DNA of 9,617 nucleotides from Bacilli bacterium (GTDB lineage Bacteria > Bacillota_I > Bacilli_A > RF39 > UBA660). The notes below the pieces were generated by a model. That model ran no database searches, was not told the DNA's origin, and saw nothing but the letters and a program-made list of their open reading frames with translations. The position numbers and the translations under genes are program-made. Positions 5,931 to 9,617 of the stretch are shown here, piece after piece; the first letter of the stretch is position 1, and each line of letters opens with the position of its first letter. The stretch is from the NCBI GenBank assembly GCA_900751815.1, contig CAADST010000006.1:1-9617 (forward strand). Direction: 5' to 3'.

Positions 5931-5959
5931 ACTATATCACTTTAATTAGCACTTGTCAA
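5931..5959 (-). promoter_or_regulatory. Hsp20 promoter
   Basis: On the minus strand TTGACA (plus 5954-5959) and TATAGT (plus 5931-5936) are separated by 17 bases, giving a start near plus 5924 and a leader of about 70 bases. The CIRCE element covers the -35 box and much of the spacer. Confidence 0.75.
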
Positions 5960-5972
5960 GTTAAAGTGCTAA
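5946..5972. promoter_or_regulatory. CIRCE operator (HrcA site)
   Basis: TTAGCACTT, a nine-base spacer, then AAGTGCTAA is a perfect 9-9-9 CIRCE-type inverted repeat. The classical element is TTAGCACTC-N9-GAGTGCTAA, so only the innermost pair differs (C-G replaced by T-A), symmetrically on both arms. It overlaps the Hsp20 promoter. HrcA control of a small heat-shock gene, rather than only groESL or dnaK, follows from the position. Confidence 0.9.
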
Positions 5973-6001
5973 CTTCACAAATGTTTCACATTTAAGTGAA
6001 G
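5973..6001. repeat. 29-bp imperfect inverted repeat next to CIRCE
   Basis: CTTCAC (5973-5978) and AAATGT (5979-5984) pair with ACATTT (5988-5993) and GTGAAG (5996-6001), with a TTC loop and a two-base AA bulge. It begins at the base after CIRCE and has no T-run, so a second operator is more likely than a terminator. No known regulator site was recognised. Confidence 0.45.
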
Positions 6002-6101
6002 TGGGTTATATAACAGGGGGTGTTAATCCAAAACATGATAATGATCAAAGGTTAACTTACAAAAGGTAATTTGAATATGAATAATAACCAAAACCCACTT
6101 C
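5998..6101. repeat. 10-bp inverted repeat bounding an intergenic segment
   Basis: GAAGTGGGTT (5998-6007) is the exact reverse complement of AACCCACTTC (6092-6101), 84 bases apart. Inside are the palindrome GTTATATAAC (6005-6014) and the pair GTTAA-T-CC (6022-6029) with GGTTAAC (6050-6056). The segment could be a folded RNA or the remains of a small mobile element. The 5854-6174 gap contains the Hsp20 promoter, CIRCE and these repeats, but no confident gene. Confidence 0.35.
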
Positions 6102-6174
6102 CAAATAATATTCTACCAGTATTTTTATCAATTGCAAGCGATTCGACACGGTTCTACAAGAATCGACATGGAGT

Positions 6175-6432
6175 ATGATTAATTTATCCGAATTGGGTCA
6201 GAAGATGTCCCAGATCCGCTGATATATTGAGTTGAAGAAGTTAGATAGAAGACGGGTCGGACCGCATACGAATTGCCGACACTGTTTCTACCATAGACAC
6301 TGCCATACGAAGACATTAGAATGGCATAGCGGGAAGCATCAGAATCGCGGGGTGGAAAAATTAGTTTTACTGGCCAAATTTTATGATGTTTCAGCAGATT
6401 ATATTTTAGGATTAATTAACATTAAAAAATAG
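6175..6432 (+). pseudogene. Degenerate XRE/cI-type repressor remnant with in-frame TGA
   Basis: From ATG 6175 one frame runs to TAG 6430-6432, interrupted only by TGA at 6220-6222 (codon 16). The start (MINLSELGQKMSQIR) and the end (VEKLVLLAKFYDVSADYILGL) are typical of phage-type XRE repressors. The middle (about codons 20-60) should hold the helix-turn-helix but is full of His, Arg and Cys, with no recognisable TQxxLA or SxxTIxxxE signature; only a WxxGKHQ echo of the usual WENGKxxP survives. By hand count 58 of 120 bases in 6241-6360 are G or C, against 15 of 60 in 6361-6420. Short direct repeats fill this part. A partial readable product from TTG 6232 (66 aa) exists but has no ribosome site. 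Best read as a decayed or rearranged repressor gene, possibly from a past integrated element. Confidence 0.55.
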
Positions 6433-6455
6433 ATTGCCATAACACAATCTATTTT
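6426..6455. terminator. Bidirectional terminator after the ABC transporter gene
   Basis: AAAATAGATTG (6426-6436) pairs perfectly over 11 bp with CAATCTATTTT (6445-6455), loop of eight. Ts follow on the plus strand (6457-6461) and the As at 6424-6429 give Ts on the minus strand. The remnant's TAG stop is inside the stem, and the ABC gene's stop lies five bases beyond it. Confidence 0.75.
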
Positions 6456-6459
6456 CTTT

Positions 6460-9003
6460 TTAATCAATTCTTAATGCTTCAACTGGATCTTTTTTAGAAG
6501 CCATTCTTGAAGGTATTAAACCAGCAATTGTTGTTAGTAATACACTTATTATTACAAGTATTATTGCACCACCTACAGGAAGTGCAGCAATATTTGAAAT
6601 ACCTGATAAATTTTTAATTATAATATTTATTGGAATTGTTAGAAGTAGGGTAATAAGTATTCCCATTACTCCAGCAGTTAAACCTTCAATAAATGTTTCA
6701 GCATTAAATACTCTCGATATATCTTTTTTACTAGCACCAATAGCTCTAAGAATACCAATTTCTTTAGTTCTTTCAAGTACCGAAATATAAGTAATTATAC
6801 CAATCATTATTGATGAAACAATTAGAGATATACTAACAAAAGCCATTAAAACATAACTTATTACATCAACAATAGTTGAAACACCACTCATCATAACGCC
6901 AACAATATCGGTATAATTTATAACATTTTCATCATGTCCATTATCTCTTTGGTCATCATTATAATTATTTATGATATTAACTATTTCATCTTTAGAATCA
7001 AAATCTTTGGGATAAATATTTATAGCTGTTGGTTTATCTAAATCAATAACTCCGATTTGGTTTAAAACATCTTCATAAGTAGCACCAGCTTGTTCTTCAT
7101 ATGTGGCAATAACTTCAGCCATTTCTGTTGGACTTAAACTTTGTAAGTAAGCCATTTGTTCTGGAGTAAGAGTACTTATATCAAATTCTTCATCACTAAA
7201 TTCTTGTCCTGTAAAAACATTTATATCAGGGTTTTCTAATTGAGTTTGAGCAATTTCAGATTCATTTATTTTATTTATAACATATTCTTTTAAATCCTTT
7301 AAATACATTACGCCCCCAGCAGTTGAAGCAATAATTGATTCTTCATTAGGTCTAATAATACCTGTTATAACAAGTTCTTCAGCATTATCAAGTAGTTCTT
7401 TCATGTAATCATCATTATTTCTCTTATCAACCCAGATGCCATTTTCAAGTTCATAGCAATCACTATTTAAAACAAACTTAAATTTCATTCCCACTAAATC
7501 ATCCATATCATATGATGTTTGTTCAACTTCAAATGGTGTCCCATTTACAATGTTTTGATACATTTCTGATAATTCTGATTGATCTTTTAAACCTAGAGCA
7601 TATAAAGTAAAATCACTTATTTCATTGTTTTCATCAACTACTAAAACAACTTCGTTATATTCATCAGGCCAAGAACCAGCGACTAAATCATACATTTGCT
7701 CATTCATTTCCTGGCTATCAAACATTTCACTAAATACATCTGTTGACATAAATGCTGATTGCATTTCATTCATGCTCATACCAAGTTCATCTAAAACAGT
7801 ATTAGGATTAACTTGGATAATTTCTTCATTATCATCTTTATAAATTTGTAAATTTAGATTATAAGAATAGCTTATTGCTGATGTATAATTTTTGATGTTT
7901 GTATCATCACTTTCAATATAACTTTTGAAAGCTTCTAGGTTATTACTTTCAACACTAGCAGATGCTGTAGCCATCATTTCACTCATGACATCATTAGAAT
8001 ATATTTTGCCTTCTTCGTGTTCCTCCGTATCACTACTTGGTTGCATACTAGATATAAAATCCGCAATTTCAACAGTTTCTTCTTGAACTGTAAGAGGATA
8101 ACTAGTAAGAGTTTCTTCTTCAACATTATTTATATATTCTTGAACACCATTAGATATAGCAAGTATTAAGGCTATACCAATAATACCTATAGAACCGGCG
8201 AAAGCTGTAAGGATTGTTCTTCCTTTTTTAGTCATTAAGTTATTTAAACTTAAATTCATAGCAGTCATAAATGACATCGATGTTTTTTTACCGGTTTCCT
8301 TTTTTTCTTTAATTTCTTTTTTAGAATTATAAGGTTTTGTATCACTTGTAATTTCCCCATCTAGTAAGTTTATAGTTCTTGTTGCATATTTTTCTGCTAA
8401 ATATGGATTGTGAGTAACCATAATTATTAATCTATCTTTAGAAATTTCTTTTAGTATTTCCATTATTTGAATACTTGTTTTAGTATCAAGGGCACCAGTT
8501 GGTTCATCAGCAAGCAAGATATCGGGATCATTTACTAGGGCTCTTGCAATTGCCACTCTTTGCATTTGGCCACCACTCATTTGGTTAGGTTTTTTATGCA
8601 TTTGGTCTTTAAGCCCAACTTTTTCTAATACTTCAATTGCTTTCTTTCTTCTAGTCTTTTTATCAACCCCTGATAAAGTTAAAGCAAGTTCGACATTAGA
8701 CAAAACACTTTGATGAGTTATTAAATTATAGTTTTGAAAAACAAAACCAATGCGATGATTTCTATATGTATCCCAGTCTCGATCTTTATATTTTTTAGTA
8801 CTTATACCATCGATTATTAAATCTCCAGATGTATAGTGATCAAGTCCTCCGATAATATTTAAAAGTGTTGTTTTACCACAGCCAGAAGGTCCTAGTATAG
8901 CAACAAACTCTGATTCTCTAAATTCTATATTTATCCCTTTAAGGGCTTTTACTATTTCTTCTCCTGATTCATAATTCTTCTTAATATTTTTAAGTTGTAA
9001 CAA
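6460..9003 (-). CDS. ABC exporter, fused ATPase and MacB/FtsX-type permease
   Basis: An 847-residue protein. The ATPase domain (residues 1-230) has Walker A GPSGCGKT (38-45), Q-loop Gln 90, signature SGGQMQR (143-149), Walker B ILLADEP (162-168) and H-loop His 198, as in LolD/MacB/FtsE ATPases. After a Lys-rich linker, a first membrane segment lies at about 262-285. Then comes a large acidic extracytoplasmic domain (about 290-710), and three membrane segments at the C-terminus around the conserved ERTKEIGILRAIGASKKDI loop. This is the type VII, mechanotransmission layout of MacB/FtsX/BceB-like systems; likely substrates in Gram-positives are antimicrobial peptides, lipoproteins or cell-wall hydrolase control, and the sequence does not choose. 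The start is TTG at 9001-9003: AAGGAG (plus 9012-9017) sits eight bases before it and the nearby ATG is out of frame. That ribosome site overlaps the upstream gene's stop, suggesting translational coupling. Stop is TAA. Confidence 0.9.
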   Translation of the reverse strand: MLQLKNIKKNYESGEEIVKALKGINIEFRESEFVAILGPSGCGKTTLLNIIGGLDHYTSGDLIIDGISTKKYKDRDWDTYRNHRIGFVFQNYNLITHQSVLSNVELALTLSGVDKKTRRKKAIEVLEKVGLKDQMHKKPNQMSGGQMQRVAIARALVNDPDILLADEPTGALDTKTSIQIMEILKEISKDRLIIMVTHNPYLAEKYATRTINLLDGEITSDTKPYNSKKEIKEKKETGKKTSMSFMTAMNLSLNNLMTKKGRTILTAFAGSIGIIGIALILAISNGVQEYINNVEEETLTSYPLTVQEETVEIADFISSMQPSSDTEEHEEGKIYSNDVMSEMMATASASVESNNLEAFKSYIESDDTNIKNYTSAISYSYNLNLQIYKDDNEEIIQVNPNTVLDELGMSMNEMQSAFMSTDVFSEMFDSQEMNEQMYDLVAGSWPDEYNEVVLVVDENNEISDFTLYALGLKDQSELSEMYQNIVNGTPFEVEQTSYDMDDLVGMKFKFVLNSDCYELENGIWVDKRNNDDYMKELLDNAEELVITGIIRPNEESIIASTAGGVMYLKDLKEYVINKINESEIAQTQLENPDINVFTGQEFSDEEFDISTLTPEQMAYLQSLSPTEMAEVIATYEEQAGATYEDVLNQIGVIDLDKPTAINIYPKDFDSKDEIVNIINNYNDDQRDNGHDENVINYTDIVGVMMSGVSTIVDVISYVLMAFVSISLIVSSIMIGIITYISVLERTKEIGILRAIGASKKDISRVFNAETFIEGLTAGVMGILITLLLTIPINIIIKNLSGISNIAALPVGGAIILVIISVLLTTIAGLIPSRMASKKDPVEALRID

Positions 9004-9015
9004 TATACCATCTCC

Positions 9016-9617
9016 TTAATCTTTAACTATTTCAAAGTCAATATGTTTTATTTTTAACTTTGCTCTGTATATATTGTATTTAATTTCTCTTTCTATATTT
9101 ATTAATTCTGGTAACGATAAATCATCATCAATACTTATTTCTATTGTTGCTGTATAGTGTTTATTTATATTATTTAAATTAATTGAATTAAAATAAACAT
9201 TATTATATTTATTAATTATTTGTTTTACTTTATCATTTATCCTTTTTGATGTATCATTAGAACTATGCACTAATATTATATTACTAGTAATTATTTTATA
9301 TCCTTTTATAAATATTAAAACACTTACAAATAAACAACCATATAAATTAATTAAAGGTATTTTTATACTTAACATAATTAATATAAACATTAAAATATTA
9401 AGTAGGGCATCATAGTAAGAATTTTTACTAGTTATATATAAACTTTGACTAAATATATTTTTACTTATATTAAATGTATAATTAGAATTTAAAAAGTGCA
9501 TTAAAATAATAGTAATCATAATAAATATAATATTACCCGATGCATAAGTAAATTTTAAATAAAATGTTTGTTCAAATAAATATATAGATGTAATAATGAG
9601 TATTATACCTACAAAAA
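9016..9617 (-). CDS. Cation diffusion facilitator-like transporter, N-terminus outside window
   Basis: The frame is open to the window edge: it reads FVGIILIITSIYLFEQTFYL upstream of the internal Met codon at 9519, so that Met is not the start. The visible 199 residues contain several membrane segments (first at the edge, then about residues 32-46, 72-90 and 96-112), followed by a soluble tail of about 85 residues with KVKQIINKYNNVYFNSIN and SLPELINIEREIKYNIYRAKLKIKHIDFEI. That membrane core plus ferredoxin-like C-terminal domain with a late IHxxP-like strand fits the CDF (FieF/MntE-like) metal efflux family. The usual HxxxD or DxxxD metal-site motif in the fifth helix appears as NSYYD, so Asn replaces the first ligand. 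Transport of Zn, Mn or Fe is a family expectation, not shown here. It is the first visible gene of an operon with the ABC exporter, with only 12 bases between its stop and the next start. Stop is TAA. Confidence 0.6.
   Translation of the reverse strand, partial: FVGIILIITSIYLFEQTFYLKFTYASGNIIFIMITIILMHFLNSNYTFNISKNIFSQSLYITSKNSYYDALLNILMFILIMLSIKIPLINLYGCLFVSVLIFIKGYKIITSNIILVHSSNDTSKRINDKVKQIINKYNNVYFNSINLNNINKHYTATIEISIDDDLSLPELINIEREIKYNIYRAKLKIKHIDFEIVKD

Noticed and set aside
6077..6178. Possible 33-codon peptide MNNNQNPLPNNILPVFLSIA... ending in TGA and overlapping ATG 6175
   Set aside because: Weak AAAGG at long spacing, no recognisable similarity, and it runs into the anomalous repeat-rich sequence. 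Kept only as a note.
7625..7843. Plus-strand frame opposite the ABC exporter
   Set aside because: Antisense shadow of the acidic extracytoplasmic domain, no start signals.

Overview
The window is strongly AT-rich DNA with Firmicutes-type signals: AGGAGG-like ribosome binding sites, sigma-A-like promoters, a CIRCE/HrcA heat-shock operator and U-tailed terminators. Together with the gene families (DUF1848, LigD-like PE-Pol, DUF2828, Hsp20, MacB/FtsX-like ABC exporter, CDF transporter), this points to a low-GC Bacilli/Clostridia-type bacterium, probably a host-associated or uncultured lineage. Every confidently placed gene ends in TAA or TAG. TGA appears only inside two reading frames that otherwise continue, a LigD-like gene and an XRE-type repressor remnant. 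Tryptophan is otherwise written TGG, so a full TGA=Trp code is not supported; nonsense mutation is the simpler reading.

Layout. 1-62 is the 3' end of a truncated DUF1848 copy. 103-222 holds a strong promoter, a structured RNA and a terminator-like stem, tentatively a guanidine-IV (mepA motif) riboswitch. 270-1157 is a fuller DUF1848 gene. 1205-2548 is a LigD-like phosphoesterase-polymerase gene with one in-frame TGA. 2537-3196 (minus) is a membrane-anchored J-domain protein that converges on it. 3243-5433 is the most interesting block: a small HTH-like gene with a palindrome at its predicted transcription start, then a terminator, then a 168-nt predicted three-way-junction RNA (3827-3994) made of two homologous hairpin arms, then a Ro60-like vWA protein (DUF2828). 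5479-5853 (minus) is an Hsp20 chaperone under a CIRCE operator. 5854-6174 has no confident gene but several inverted repeats. 6175-6432 is a decayed or scrambled XRE repressor remnant of anomalous base composition. 6460-9617 (minus) is an operon of a CDF-type transporter (cut by the window edge) and an ABC exporter with fused ATPase and permease.

How the parts may work together. The HTH / structured RNA / DUF2828 block resembles, in organisation only, bacterial Ro-Y RNA loci, where a ring-shaped TROVE-vWA protein partners with a structured RNA encoded beside it. Both genes of the block carry a stem that ends 0-1 nt before the Shine-Dalgarno sequence, so translation may be controlled by RNA folding. 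Two protein quality-control genes (J-domain protein, Hsp20) flank the block. These links are inferences from position and sequence; no search or folding program was run.
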